From Microbulbifer sp. YPW16 (GTDB taxonomy: Bacteria > Pseudomonadota > Gammaproteobacteria > Pseudomonadales > Cellvibrionaceae), in assembly GCF_021290385.1 (NCBI RefSeq), contig NZ_CP089928.1:2402501-2466500 (forward strand): 64,000 nucleotides of DNA, given 5' to 3'. This document shows, piece by piece, positions 19,740 to 28,785 of this stretch (its first letter is position 1; every line of letters starts with the position of its first letter). The notes below the pieces were generated by a model. The model did not search any database, had not been told where the DNA came from, and saw nothing but the letters and a program-made list of their open reading frames with translations. A program made the position numbers and the translations under genes.

Positions 19740-19906
19740 CGCCACCGACAACACGTCACTGCTCGATTTACGTACACTGTACAGTACGGTAAACTCCCCG
19801 CTCCCGCGGATACCGGCGCCCGGCAAGGCAACAGGAAACCGCGAGCCCTGTACCGAATTCGCTCCCGGCCGCTGGGCCGGCAGCACTGCAATGGAATACT
19901 AGATCT

Positions 19907-20173
19907 ATGGCACGTATTACCGTTGAAGACTGCCTCGAGCACGTCGACAACCGCTTCGAACTCGTCATCGTGGGCAGCAAGCGCGCCCGCCAGATTGCCA
20001 CCGGTGGCCGCGATCCGCTGGTGGAGGAAGAGAACGACAAGCCCACCGTGATCGCCCTGCGTGAAATCGAGGAAGGGCTGGTGGACGCCAGCATCCTTGA
20101 CGAGCCGGAAGAGGAAGAGGCCCCGGTGGCACGGGCGCCGGCGCCCGCGTACCTGCCGGAACAGGACCTGTAA
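19907..20173 (+). CDS. rpoZ: RNA polymerase omega subunit
   Basis: Omega promotes assembly of RNA polymerase by clamping the beta' subunit and forms part of one ppGpp site. The 88-residue protein starts [20 protein letters not shown], the family signature, and carries RARQIATGG and the [10 protein letters not shown] segment. The C-terminus is acidic, then Ala/Pro-rich, as in other members. spoT follows after 40 bases. Confidence 0.97.
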   Translation: MARITVEDCLEHVDNRFELVIVGSKRARQIATGGRDPLVEEENDKPTVIALREIEEGLVDASILDEPEEEEAPVARAPAPAYLPEQDL

Positions 20174-20213
20174 GCGATCCTCAGATCTGTAGCAACGGGA
20201 GGCGAGCGCGGCT

Positions 20214-22334
20214 TTGCATACCATCGATAGTCTGGCCCATCGCCTCTCTTCTTACCTGCCCCCCGACCAGATCCAGATTGTCCGCCGCGCCTACTTTTAC
20301 GCGGAGCAGGCCCACGAGGGCCAGCAGCGCCGTTCCGGCGAGCCCTATGTCACCCATCCGCTGGCGGTAGCGACCATCCTGGCCGGCATGCACATGGATC
20401 ACGAGAGCCTGGCCGCGGCCATGCTGCACGACGTGATCGAGGATACCGGCATTCCCAAGGCCGCACTGCAGGAGCAGTTCGGTGACGAGGTGGCCGACCT
20501 GGTGGACGGGGTCTCCAAGCTGACCCAGTTCGAGACCGACAGCCCGGCGGAAAAACAGGCGGAGAACTTCCAGAAAATGGCCCTGGCCATGGCACGGGAT
20601 ATCCGCGTGATCCTGGTAAAGCTGGCTGACCGGCTGCACAACATGCGCACCCTTGGCGCGCTCAAGCCGCAGAAGCGGGTACGAATCGCCCGCGAGACCC
20701 TCGAGATCTATGCCCCCATCGCCCACCGCCTGGGCATGAACGATGTGCGTATCGAGTTTGAGGACCGCGCCTTCTTTGCCATCTACCCGCTGCGGGCCAG
20801 CCGGCTGCGCGCGGCACTGGTGGCGGCACGCGGCAACCGCAAGGAACTGCTGGAGAAGATCCAGAATGCCATCGAGGTGCGCCTGCAGCGGGAGAATATC
20901 GACGCGCTGGTAATCGGACGCGAGAAGCACCTGTTCAGCATCTACCAGAAGATGCGCGCGAAGAAGAAGTCGTTCAAGGAAATCATGGATGTCTACGCCT
21001 TCCGTATCATTGTCGACAGCGTGGACACCAGCTACCGGGTGCTCGGGGTTATCCACAACCTCTACAAGCCGGTGATCAGCGAATTCAAGGACTATATCGC
21101 CATCCCCAAATCGAATGGCTACCAGTCCCTGCACACGGTTCTGCTGGGCATGCACGGCGTGCCGATCGAAGTACAGATCCGCACCAAGGAAATGGACGAG
21201 ATGGCCAACAGCGGTATCGCCGCGCACTGGCTGTACAAGGCCTCCGGCGACGAGGTGATCAATACCGGCGGCACCAGCCAGGTGCGCGCGCGCCGCTGGG
21301 TACAGGGACTGCTGGAAATGCAGCAGCGTGCCGGTGACTCGCTGGAATTTATCGAGAACGTGAAGATCGACCTGTTCCCGGACGAGGTCTACGTGTTCAC
21401 CCCCAAGGGCGAGATCATCGACCTGCCAGCGGGCGCCACCGCAGTGGATTTTGCCTACTCGGTGCATACCGATGTCGGCAATTCCTGTGTGGCAGTACGC
21501 ATCAACCAGCGGCTGGCACCGCTGTCGCAACCGCTGGAAAGCGGGCAGAAGGTGGAAATCCTCACCCGCAAGAATGCCCAGCCGAACCCCAACTGGCTCA
21601 ACTTCGTGGTTACCGCCAAGGCGCGCAGTGCCATCCGCCACTATCTCAAGCACCAGCGCCACCACGACTCCATCGCCCTGGGCCGGCGACTGCTGGAAAA
21701 GGCCCTGCTCAAGTTCAACACCAGCCTCGACCAGCTGGGCGAAGAACAGCTCCAGCGCGGCCTGAAGGAAGCCAAGTGCGCGACCCTCGACAAGCTGCTG
21801 GAGGAAATCGGGCTGGGCAACAAGGTCGCCTTTTCGGCGGCCAAGCTACTGGTACCGGCCGGCAGCGCCGAGACCGAGGCCAGCAATATCTCCTCGCCGC
21901 TGAACATCGACGCCCAGGAGGGCATGCTGATCAGCTTTGCGCGCTGTTGCCGACCGATCCCGGGCGACACCATCATCGGCCATATCAGCTCCGGCAAGGG
22001 CGTGGTGGTGCACCGCGATACCTGCCGCAACACCAATGACTTCCGCGATCACCCGGAAAACATCATGCTGGTGAACTGGTCACCGGATGTGAAGGGTGAG
22101 TTCCTGGCCGACGTGCGGGTGGAAGTGGAATCGGAGCGGGGCATCATCGCGCGCCTGGCCACGCGTATCACGGAAGAGGGCGCCAGTATCGAGCAGATCC
22201 ATGTGGACGAGAAAGACGCCCATAACAGTGTCATCGCGATGACTCTGGAGGTCGGCAACCGGGTCCACCTGGCGCGCGTCATGCGGCGCCTGCGCAACCT
22301 GCCCTCGGTGATCCGCATCGCGCGCCCGGGATGA
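20214..22334 (+). CDS. spoT: Bifunctional (p)ppGpp synthetase/hydrolase SpoT
   Basis: SpoT degrades and, weakly, makes the alarmone (p)ppGpp. The 706 residues show the HD hydrolase domain with HDVIEDT at residues 72-78, the synthetase domain (RIIVDSVDTSY and IPKSNGYQSLHT near 300), a TGS domain (VFTPKGEIIDLPAGAT near 395) and a C-terminal ACT domain (about 630-700). The intact HD motif identifies it as SpoT and not RelA. The start is a TTG, with GGGAGG at good spacing and no ATG in frame nearby; the following residues align with E. coli SpoT from its first residues. The gene lies in the gmk-rpoZ-spoT-ridA series. Confidence 0.96.
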   Translation: MHTIDSLAHRLSSYLPPDQIQIVRRAYFYAEQAHEGQQRRSGEPYVTHPLAVATILAGMHMDHESLAAAMLHDVIEDTGIPKAALQEQFGDEVADLVDGVSKLTQFETDSPAEKQAENFQKMALAMARDIRVILVKLADRLHNMRTLGALKPQKRVRIARETLEIYAPIAHRLGMNDVRIEFEDRAFFAIYPLRASRLRAALVAARGNRKELLEKIQNAIEVRLQRENIDALVIGREKHLFSIYQKMRAKKKSFKEIMDVYAFRIIVDSVDTSYRVLGVIHNLYKPVISEFKDYIAIPKSNGYQSLHTVLLGMHGVPIEVQIRTKEMDEMANSGIAAHWLYKASGDEVINTGGTSQVRARRWVQGLLEMQQRAGDSLEFIENVKIDLFPDEVYVFTPKGEIIDLPAGATAVDFAYSVHTDVGNSCVAVRINQRLAPLSQPLESGQKVEILTRKNAQPNPNWLNFVVTAKARSAIRHYLKHQRHHDSIALGRRLLEKALLKFNTSLDQLGEEQLQRGLKEAKCATLDKLLEEIGLGNKVAFSAAKLLVPAGSAETEASNISSPLNIDAQEGMLISFARCCRPIPGDTIIGHISSGKGVVVHRDTCRNTNDFRDHPENIMLVNWSPDVKGEFLADVRVEVESERGIIARLATRITEEGASIEQIHVDEKDAHNSVIAMTLEVGNRVHLARVMRRLRNLPSVIRIARPG

Positions 22335-22476
22335 TTTTGGGATAAGTGGCGGATTTTTCACCGTCCGACGCAAAACTTCTGCTTTATCCGGGGGCCAATG
22401 GCCGACGCCCTCCCCAAAACCCACCAGTCGCGCTATATTGCCCCGCTTCGTTTTTCAGCAAACACTGGAGTTACCC

Positions 22477-22860
22477 ATGCCTAATCGCGCGGTAATAAAA
22501 ACCGATAAGGCACCGGCCGCTATTGGCAGTTATTCCCAGGCCGTCAAGGTGGACAACACGGTCTACATCTCGGGCCAGATCCCGCTGGACCCGGAAACCA
22601 TGGAAATCGTACCGGGCGGCTTTGAGGCCCAGGCACGGCAGGTGTTCGCCAACCTGAGCGCGGTCTGCGAGGCAGCCAATGGTTCGCTGGGACATATCGT
22701 CAAGCTGAATCTCTACCTGACCGACCTGAGTGACTTTGCCACCGTAAACGCCGTCATGGCCGACTGCTTTGACGAGCCCTTCCCGGCGCGGGCGGCCGTT
22801 GGGGTTAAGGAATTGCCCAAAGGCGCGCTGTTTGAGGCGGAAGCGGTAATGGTGATCTGA
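22477..22860 (+). CDS. ridA: RidA family enamine/imine deaminase
   Basis: RidA hydrolyses reactive 2-aminoacrylate and related enamines released by PLP enzymes. The 127-residue protein contains the family core IGSYSQAV, YISGQIPLDP, and the C-terminal FPARAAVGVKELPKGA with the Arg that binds the substrate carboxylate. The ATG at 22477 has CTGGAG upstream; the upstream in-frame start would add 13 residues not found in the family. It follows spoT as in Pseudomonas. Confidence 0.95.
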   Translation: MPNRAVIKTDKAPAAIGSYSQAVKVDNTVYISGQIPLDPETMEIVPGGFEAQARQVFANLSAVCEAANGSLGHIVKLNLYLTDLSDFATVNAVMADCFDEPFPARAAVGVKELPKGALFEAEAVMVI

Positions 22861-22914
22861 GCCGATCGCCAGGGGATCCGGCGCGGTGGCATCACCGCCC
22901 GCGCGCGCCGGGCT

Positions 22915-23793
22915 TCAGTCTATGTCCAGCAGGGCGCTGTAGCCCTTCCGGTAATCCGGGTACTTCAGTTCATACCCGCTTTCCAGCATGCGCCGGTTGC
23001 TGAGCTTCTTCGAGCGGCGCTGGCTGGTCTGCACTTCCTCGCGCAAATGCGCTCCCGTATAGCCCATCACCCTTGCCAGCCAGTGCTGCAGCTCATGCAT
23101 CGGTACCGGATGCGAGTCCGCACCGATGTAGAGGCGCTCGGGAGTCCATCCCTGGCGCTGCTTCTCCATCAGGTGAATCAGGAAACCGATACAATCGTCC
23201 ACGTGGATACGATTACTGAACTGCGGCGGGTGCGGCGGTGCACACCGGCCGGCGCGCACCTGGGAGAGCAGCCGATCGCGCCCGGGACCGTATATACCGG
23301 CGAAACGCACCACGCAGGTATCCGGGACCGCCTTGCGGATGATTTCCTCCGCTGCCAGCAGCATGTCGCCCTGGAACCCTGTGGGTATCGGGGGCGTACG
23401 CTCGTCGATCCACTCGTCACCGCCCTGGCCATAGACCCGGGTGGACGATACCCAGATCAGCAGGCGCGGCGGGTTTGGCAGATTGCCAAGGGCCTCGGCC
23501 ATGGCGGTCGCGGTATCGACGTAAGCCCGCTGGTAGCCCCCGGTGGTGTATTCATCGGGTGTGAAAGTGGCCATTACCACATCGGCGCCACCGGCCAACA
23601 ACCGTTCGATGTTTTCCGGCTTGGTGGCATCACCGCGCCGCCAGCGCACCGCGTCGGCCCGGCGCTTGCGCGCCAGGGCCACCAACGGATTGCGGCGGAC
23701 GCCGTACACCTCGTAGGCATTGCGATCGAGCTGCAGCGCCAGGCGGGCACCCAGGTCACCGCAGCCAAAAATCCAGAGCTTTTGTTTGTTCAT
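22915..23793 (-). CDS. NAD-dependent epimerase/dehydratase-like SDR protein (YeeZ type)
   Basis: An extended short-chain dehydrogenase of 292 residues with the nucleotide-binding GCGDLGARLA near residue 10 and the SSTRVYGQ segment near 115, where classic members have the catalytic Tyr. The usual YxxxK is not intact, as in YeeZ-like members, so catalysis is uncertain. E. coli YeeZ has no well established role. The ATG at 23793 has GGAG upstream and is preferred over 23811. Confidence 0.8.
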   Translation of the reverse strand: MNKQKLWIFGCGDLGARLALQLDRNAYEVYGVRRNPLVALARKRRADAVRWRRGDATKPENIERLLAGGADVVMATFTPDEYTTGGYQRAYVDTATAMAEALGNLPNPPRLLIWVSSTRVYGQGGDEWIDERTPPIPTGFQGDMLLAAEEIIRKAVPDTCVVRFAGIYGPGRDRLLSQVRAGRCAPPHPPQFSNRIHVDDCIGFLIHLMEKQRQGWTPERLYIGADSHPVPMHELQHWLARVMGYTGAHLREEVQTSQRRSKKLSNRRMLESGYELKYPDYRKGYSALLDID

Positions 23794-24019
23794 CAGCAAC
23801 TCCGCAGGCAACCGGCCATCCTGCCGTCACCATGCGGTACCCCCCAAGAAATACAGTCCGAGCCATTGTTATGCAGCGGAACCCGCGGCCCGATAAGTGT
23901 GTCACTGTTTACACCGGGGTTCCTCGACCTCCAGCACAGTTCGGGCGCCGCGTACGACACAAGCCGGGGCACTAGCGGGGGCAGGCCCGCCTGCGTTGCC
24001 CCCGGGGCGCCACGGCGGG

Positions 24020-24280
24020 TCAGCCGCCGCGGGTCTTCAGCTTGCGATAGATAAACAGGAAAATCAGTGCACCGATGGTGGCCGTCACAATATCGCCCAG
24101 GCCAAACCCGCTAACCGGACCGCCGATGCCCACCAGCGAACCAAGCCAGCCGCCGATAAACGCACCGATGATCCCGATGACCATAGTGACGATCCAGCCG
24201 CCCGGGTCGGGGCCGGGCATAATCCACTTGGCCAGCGCGCCGGCGATCAGGCCAAGAATAATCCACGAAAAAATACCCAT
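24020..24280 (-). CDS. GlsB/YeaQ/YmgE family small membrane protein
   Basis: A very hydrophobic 86-residue protein with three predicted membrane helices (MGIFSWIILGLIAGALAKW, then VTMVIGIIGAFIGGWLGSLV, and a last helix). Gly-rich, GxxxG-like spacing is typical of this family, once called transglycosylase-associated proteins and often induced by stress. The exact function is unknown. It is divergent from oxyR, which is suggestive but not proof of joint control. Confidence 0.85.
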   Translation of the reverse strand: MGIFSWIILGLIAGALAKWIMPGPDPGGWIVTMVIGIIGAFIGGWLGSLVGIGGPVSGFGLGDIVTATIGALIFLFIYRKLKTRGG

Positions 24281-24468
24281 GGTGGCTCTCCACTCAGTGT
24301 GTCCTTACACGTATAGCAAATTTGCGCGCCTTTTTCCTCTTAAAGGGGTTTTTTATAGCAATTTTTTCTAAGAGATCAAAAAAGTATCCTCGGTCACGCC
24401 AGGGGCTGGCAGAGGGCGGTTTTATATGAATAATCCCTATTAAAGCAGACCAACTGATTGCCTTAACC

Positions 24469-25395
24469 ATGACACTGAATGAACTCCGCTATATCGTGAC
24501 CCTGGCCCAGGAGCAGCATTTCGGCCGTGCCGCCGAGCGTTGCTTTGTCAGCCAGCCGACCCTGTCCATCGCGGTGAAAAAACTGGAGACCGAGCTGGGC
24601 GTCTCGCTGTTCGAGCGCTCCAAGACACGGGTGCAGGCCACGCCACTTGGAGAGCGTATCGTGGCACAGGCGCAGCTGGTACTCGAGCAGGCAGCGGCCA
24701 TCCGCGATATCGCCAGCGCCGGTAAGGACCAGCTGTCGAGCCCACTCTCGGTGGGCGCCATTTTCACCATAGGGCCCTACCTGTTCCCGCATTTCATCCC
24801 ACAGCTGCAGCAGCTGGCACCGGACATGCCCCTGATCGTGGAGGAGGGCTATACCGCCACCCTGCGCCAGCGCCTGCGCAAGGGCGAACTGGATGCCATC
24901 ATCATCGCGTTGCCATTCAATGAACCGGATGTGGTGACCCAGCCCCTCTACGATGAGCCCTTCGTGGTGCTGATGCCGTCGGATCACCCGCTGGCAGAGC
25001 AGGAGCAGATCTCCGCCAACCAGCTGTCCCAGGACAACGTCCTGCTGCTGGGGGAAGGACACTGCTTCCGCGACCAGGTGCTGGAAGCCTGTCCGCAGCT
25101 GCAGCAGAGTATTGAGAAAGAGTCGGGCAACGGCCGTATCCGCACTGCGGCGGACGGCAGCTCCCTGGAAACCCTGCGCCACATGGTGGCGTCCGGCCTG
25201 GGTATCACGGTGCTGCCGATGTCGGCGGTGACCGCCTCGCAGTACGCCAGCGGCCTGCTCACCACACGCCCGTTCGAGGCCCCGGCACCGCAGCGCACCG
25301 TGGCCCTGGCCTGGCGCGCCAGCTTCCCGCGCCATCGCGCGATCGATATACTGCGCGACGCCATCAACCAGTGCCAGCTATCCACCAGTGACTAA
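24469..25395 (+). CDS. oxyR: Hydrogen peroxide sensor OxyR (LysR family)
   Basis: OxyR activates antioxidant genes upon oxidation by peroxide. The 308-residue protein has the N-terminal LysR helix-turn-helix (HFGRAAERCFVSQPTLS) and the effector domain. The redox pair is conserved at the E. coli numbers: Cys199 in GEGHCFRDQ and Cys208 in LEACPQ, so it should sense peroxide by disulfide formation. The ATG lies at MTLNELRYI. The last 8 bases overlap the recG start. Confidence 0.95.
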   Translation: MTLNELRYIVTLAQEQHFGRAAERCFVSQPTLSIAVKKLETELGVSLFERSKTRVQATPLGERIVAQAQLVLEQAAAIRDIASAGKDQLSSPLSVGAIFTIGPYLFPHFIPQLQQLAPDMPLIVEEGYTATLRQRLRKGELDAIIIALPFNEPDVVTQPLYDEPFVVLMPSDHPLAEQEQISANQLSQDNVLLLGEGHCFRDQVLEACPQLQQSIEKESGNGRIRTAADGSSLETLRHMVASGLGITVLPMSAVTASQYASGLLTTRPFEAPAPQRTVALAWRASFPRHRAIDILRDAINQCQLSTSD

Positions 25396-27472
25396 CCCAG
25401 CCGACCAGCCCGTCACGACTTTGCGGGGCGTGGGCGACAAGTTCGCCCAGGTGCTGGCCCGCCTGCATATCTCCTCGGTCCAGGACCTGCTGTTCCACCT
25501 GCCGCACCGCTACCAGGACCGCACCCGGGTAACGCCGATTGCGGCATTGATGCCCGGCGTGGATGCGGTGATCGAGGGCGAGGTGCGCGCCGCCGATATC
25601 GTCTTCGGCCGCCGGCGCAGCCTCGTGGTGCGACTGCAGGACGGCAGCGGCACCATGTCGCTGCGTTTTTTTCACTTCAGTGCAGCGCAGAAACAGCGCT
25701 TCAGCCCCGGCGTGCGCCTGCGTTGTTTCGGCGAGGCGCGCCGCGGCAGTGCCGGCATTGAGCTCTATCACCCTGAAACCGAAATCATTGGCGACTCCAC
25801 CCCGGACCGGCCCGACACCCTCACCCCCGTATACCCGCTGACCGAGGGCGTCACCCAGGCGCGCCTGCGCGGCCTGGTGCAGCAGGCGCTCGAGCGCCTG
25901 GAGCAGTCCGGTGTTACCGAGCTGCTGCCACCGGCGATCCTGCCCCGGGAGATGCGCTACCCGCTCGCCGACGCGTTGCGCTTCCTGCACACCCCCCCGG
26001 CAGGCGCCGATCTGGAACAACTGTTGCAAGGGATGCACCCAGCGCAGCAACGCCTGGCCCTGGAGGAATTGCTGGCCCATCACCTGAGCCTGCTGGAACT
26101 GCGACGCAAGGGAAACATCGATGCGGCACAGCCGCTGCCGGCGGACAGTGCCCTGGAGCGGGACTTCCTCGCCCGCCTGCCGTTTCGCCTGACTGGCGCA
26201 CAGGAGCGTGTCTGCGGGGAAATTGCCGCAGACCTGGCACGGCCCACCCCGATGATGCGGCTGCTGCAGGGGGATGTGGGTGCCGGCAAGACACTGGTGG
26301 CCGCCCTCGCAGCCCTGAAGGCGATCGGCAACGGGGCGCAGGTGGCGGTGATGGCACCCACCGAGATTCTCGCCGAGCAGCACCGGCGCAACTTCAGCGC
26401 CTGGCTGGAGCCGCTCGGCGTCGCGGTTGCCTGCCTGACCGGCAGCCTCAAGGCCGGCGAACGCCGGTTGCAGGCTGCGGCCATTGCGTCCGGTGAAGCG
26501 CGCGTGGTGGTGGGTACCCACGCGCTATTCCAGGCGGATGTGGAGTTCCACAACCTGGCGCTGGTGATTATTGATGAACAACACCGGTTCGGGGTGCGCC
26601 AGCGGCTGGAATTAAGGCAGAAGGGGAGTGTTGCCGGGGGCGGCAAGCCAGTGCACCCGCACCAGCTGATCATGACCGCCACACCGATTCCACGCACACT
26701 GGCGATGTCGGTGTTTGCCGACCTCGACTGCTCGGTAATCGACGAGCTGCCGCCGGGCCGGCAGCCCATCAATACCGTGGCGATCTCGGGCGAGCGGCGC
26801 GATGAAGTGATGGAGCGCGTACACAAGGCCGTCGCTGAGGGCCGCCAAGCCTACTGGGTCTGCACACTGATCGAGGAATCAGAGAGCCTGCAGGCCCAGG
26901 CTGCGGAGTCAACAGCATCGGAGCTGGCGGAAGCGCTCGACGGTGTCCGCATTGCGCTGGTGCACGGGCGCCTCAAGGCCGCACAGAAAGAGCACGTGAT
27001 GAACGCGTTCAAGGCCGGGGAGGTGGACCTGCTGGTGGCCACGACGGTAATTGAGGTTGGTGTGGATGTGCCCAACGCCAGCCTGATGATTATCGAGAAC
27101 CCGGAGCGGCTGGGCCTGGCGCAGTTACACCAGCTGCGCGGGCGCGTGGGCCGAGGCTCGGTGGCCAGCCACTGCGTACTGCTATACGGCAGCCCCCTGT
27201 CGAAAAATGGCCGGGCCCGCCTGCAGGCACTGCGCCAGCACAGTGATGGTTTTGCCATCGCCGAGGAGGACCTGCGGCTGCGCGGCCCCGGGGAAATCCT
27301 GGGCACGCGCCAGACTGGTGAAATCGGCCACCGTATCGCCGACTTGCAACGGGATGCCCCGCTGCTGCCACTGGTGCAGAAAATTGCCGCCTCTGCCGAG
27401 TTGCCCGAGGCGGCGCGCCGCATGCTGGTACAGCGCTGGCTGCAAACCAAGCCACGCTTTGCCGAGGCCTGA
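25388..27472 (+). CDS. recG: ATP-dependent DNA helicase RecG
   Basis: RecG remodels stalled replication forks and Holliday junctions. The 694 residues cover the N-terminal wedge domain (about 1-240) and two helicase lobes: Walker A LLQGDVGAGKT near residue 292, DEQH box near 394, MTATPIPRT near 430, and the C-terminal QLRGRVGRG motif near 580. The start is a GTG inside the end of oxyR (GTGACTAA), so recG is probably translationally coupled to oxyR. The same gene pair is adjacent in Pseudomonas. Confidence 0.96.
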   Translation: MTNPADQPVTTLRGVGDKFAQVLARLHISSVQDLLFHLPHRYQDRTRVTPIAALMPGVDAVIEGEVRAADIVFGRRRSLVVRLQDGSGTMSLRFFHFSAAQKQRFSPGVRLRCFGEARRGSAGIELYHPETEIIGDSTPDRPDTLTPVYPLTEGVTQARLRGLVQQALERLEQSGVTELLPPAILPREMRYPLADALRFLHTPPAGADLEQLLQGMHPAQQRLALEELLAHHLSLLELRRKGNIDAAQPLPADSALERDFLARLPFRLTGAQERVCGEIAADLARPTPMMRLLQGDVGAGKTLVAALAALKAIGNGAQVAVMAPTEILAEQHRRNFSAWLEPLGVAVACLTGSLKAGERRLQAAAIASGEARVVVGTHALFQADVEFHNLALVIIDEQHRFGVRQRLELRQKGSVAGGGKPVHPHQLIMTATPIPRTLAMSVFADLDCSVIDELPPGRQPINTVAISGERRDEVMERVHKAVAEGRQAYWVCTLIEESESLQAQAAESTASELAEALDGVRIALVHGRLKAAQKEHVMNAFKAGEVDLLVATTVIEVGVDVPNASLMIIENPERLGLAQLHQLRGRVGRGSVASHCVLLYGSPLSKNGRARLQALRQHSDGFAIAEEDLRLRGPGEILGTRQTGEIGHRIADLQRDAPLLPLVQKIAASAELPEAARRMLVQRWLQTKPRFAEA

Positions 27473-27689
27473 GCATCGGGCCCAAGGCGCGTTACAATGG
27501 CGCCACACAAATGAATTGCAGGGTTTTGCCCGCGTCGCCGCCCGGTTGTCCTTACCAGGGAAGTCCGGGCGGGGCGGGGCCGGTTATCAACCAACGCTCT
27601 ATCCCGGGACCGCACACGAGCCCTCTGCCTCACCCGATCCGAGGATCGACAGAACGAAAACAGCATCAAGAGCACTCTGGGAGAGTCCC

Positions 27690-28430
27690 ATGCAAATGAG
27701 TCGCATAAGTCGCATTCAAAGTCCCATCAACAGGAGCCCCGTAAAGGCCAGCCCAATCAGTACCTGCAAATCACTACTGCTGTCCGCACTGCTTGCCTGC
27801 CTCGCAGTACCGGCACAGGCCCAGTGGTTTGGCGGTGGCGAAGACACACCCAACCCGAGCCTGCTGCTCCGGCCCAGTGAAATCTCGCTGGATGGCCCAA
27901 CCCCGATGGATGGCCAGAGCCTGCAACTATTGCTTTCACTGCCCAACGGCCTCGGCAAACTGAAACAGGACGCCGTGGAACGGTTCAGTGCCCACCTGCA
28001 AACTGAGCTCCAGGGCAGGATCTCTGAACTGCTCGCAGACGAAGACATTCCCGTGGTAGGGCAGAACGGTGACCTGGTCCTGGACAGCTCGGTAGATGTC
28101 GCCATCCGGCAGAAAATTCGCGACGTGATGAGGTCCAGCCGCCACGACACGGAGAAAGGCTCTCTCAGGGTCTATGGCAAATTCCGCTACACGCTGAAGA
28201 ACCGGCAGGGACGCCTGTTGGACGAGCAGCTGATTGATCTTGGGCAACTGGAAGTGGAACGCCGCTACATCACGCGTACCCCCAAAGATGGCGGTGCCGT
28301 TGAGGACAGCACCGGTCCGGCAGTGGAGCGGGCCCTCACCGACCTGGCCGATGAAATCGTCGAACAACTGGAGGACCGATTCGAGTCCGACAGGCTGCAG
28401 CAGCTGGCTTTGAAGAGCCAGTCTCGCTGA
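27690..28430 (+). CDS. Secreted protein of unknown function, paralogue A
   Basis: A 246-residue protein; not recognised as a named family. Residues 1-47 hold an unusually long signal region with basic residues, then a hydrophobic core (SLLLSALLACLAVPAQAQ), cleavage after AQA. The mature part starts WFGGGEDTPNP and shows short conserved islands: SEISLDGPTPMDG, FSAHLQTELQ, VDVAIRQKIRD, a beta-rich centre, RTPKDGG, and a helical C-terminus. It is alignable over its length with the next gene. The ATG has GGGAGAG upstream. It follows recG at 217 bases, in an accessory segment between recG and ubiC. Confidence 0.72.
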   Translation: MQMSRISRIQSPINRSPVKASPISTCKSLLLSALLACLAVPAQAQWFGGGEDTPNPSLLLRPSEISLDGPTPMDGQSLQLLLSLPNGLGKLKQDAVERFSAHLQTELQGRISELLADEDIPVVGQNGDLVLDSSVDVAIRQKIRDVMRSSRHDTEKGSLRVYGKFRYTLKNRQGRLLDEQLIDLGQLEVERRYITRTPKDGGAVEDSTGPAVERALTDLADEIVEQLEDRFESDRLQQLALKSQSR

Positions 28431-28785
28431 TACAGCACTACAATCTGACCCCTCCGGCGCGGCGCGCGACCCAGCGTGCCGCGCTTTATTTTTTCCCGGA
28501 CCTACCTATCCGACTGGCGCGTAACATGCCAGGGAAATTCCCCGTCCTCCCGAGATAACACACTCTCTTTCACTTAGTGACTAATTTTAGAAATTTAGTC
28601 CCACAAATCACTCCAGTTGCGGACTGGCGTACTATAAAAATTTCTGTTATCTATTCCCCACATAACAACGGCGAATACAGCAGTCTCTCCCGGTAATCGC
28701 CCCTGTGGTTGCACTGCGTTGCGACCCATAAGAACGACGGTACACCGTCGCACAAATAAAAATAAATATGTCGGAGACAACAGTG
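28431..28785. other. 355-base intergenic region between two paralogues
   Basis: It begins with the terminator of paralogue A. After that, the AT-rich part has the inverted repeat GACTAA/TTAGTC (28579-28584 and 28595-28600) and a TATAAA-like hexamer at 28633-28638. No gene was found. Paralogue B therefore seems to have its own promoter. Confidence 0.55.
28457..28494 (+). terminator. Intrinsic terminator of paralogue A
   Basis: GCGCGGC and GCCGCGC form the outer 7-bp stem, with more pairing inside, followed by TTTATTTTTT. Confidence 0.85.

Noticed and set aside
19775..19795. LexA-like box between gmk and rpoZ
   Set aside because: CTGTACAG is present, but the CTGT and ACAG halves are not separated by the eight bases a LexA site needs.
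20181..21665. A 494-codon open frame on the minus strand
   Set aside because: It is antisense to spoT, with a low-complexity His/Gln/Val-rich translation typical of GC-rich shadow frames.
27207..27689. Long N-terminal extension of the secreted paralogue A
   Set aside because: The open frame runs back into recG in another frame; the signal peptide and ribosome-binding site place the start at 27690.
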